Source: an uncultured Xanthobacteraceae bacterium
Lineage (GTDB): Bacteria; Pseudomonadota; Alphaproteobacteria; Rhizobiales; Xanthobacteraceae
Reading direction: 5' to 3'
Assembly: GCA_955652925.1 (NCBI GenBank)
Contig: CATPCO010000759.1
Location: forward strand, 1-13,665
DNA: 13,665 nucleotides
The translations under genes and the position numbers were made by a program. Shown piece by piece: positions 13,579 through 13,665 of the stretch. How positions within the stretch are numbered: the first letter of the stretch is position 1; each line of letters begins with the position of its first letter. The notes under the pieces were generated by a model, which did not search any database, was not told the DNA's origin, and saw only the letters and a program-made list of their open reading frames with translations.

Positions 13579-13665
13579 TGCTGTTTCCTCATAAGGGCGG
13601 CTTCTTGGTGGTGAATTTATATCGGCAACGCCCGTGTCCGGGCTAGTGCCTTCGCACAGTAACAT

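Overview
The window is GC-rich, densely packed DNA from an alphaproteobacterium, most likely a Hyphomicrobiales member of the Bradyrhizobium/Rhodopseudomonas type. This placement is an inference from the gene families, the many GTG/TTG starts and three palindromic intergenic repeats of a style common in that group; no rRNA or other phylogenetic marker is present. I see 15 protein genes (one cut by the left edge) and no tRNA, rRNA, CRISPR array, transposase, phage gene or recognisable transcription regulator.

Left edge (1-987): the last codons of a glutathione-dependent formaldehyde dehydrogenase (+) abut, with no gap, the end of a short outer-membrane polysaccharide-export lipoprotein (-). 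Upstream of the lipoprotein lie an AT-rich patch with three TTAA boxes and a double-hairpin repeat.

Catabolic block (988-7050): a minus-strand run encodes a 3-hydroxyisobutyrate-dehydrogenase-family reductase, a GlcG/HbpS-domain protein and an M24-fold (creatinase/prolidase-like) protein. Divergent from the reductase is a second dehydrogenase of the same superfamily (+). Next come a minus-strand pair, an FAD aromatic-ring-type monooxygenase followed by a PEBP/YbhB protein, and a divergent plus-strand cupin. The set looks like enzymes for a small organic acid, amide or heteroaromatic substrate. No single known pathway can be named from it.

Transport block (7336-13578): after a REP-like element comes a tightly coupled livHMGF-type operon (+) with two permeases and two ATPases. 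A secreted cupin (+) follows. Two periplasmic solute receptors lie on the minus strand: a Bug/TctC-type protein with no TctA/TctB partner in view, and a LivK-type protein that is the natural receptor candidate for the ABC transporter. A second double-hairpin repeat separates the two receptors.

Working picture (inference): the periplasmic receptors and the ABC transporter import a compound that the FAD monooxygenase, M24 protein and two dehydrogenases process. Points that stand out are an M24 protein whose second metal-ligand Asp is Cys and whose substrate-side His is Tyr, a LivG ATPase with a degenerate ABC signature, two facing dehydrogenases with opposite predicted NAD/NADP preference, and hairpin repeats whose paired arms vary in a compensatory way.
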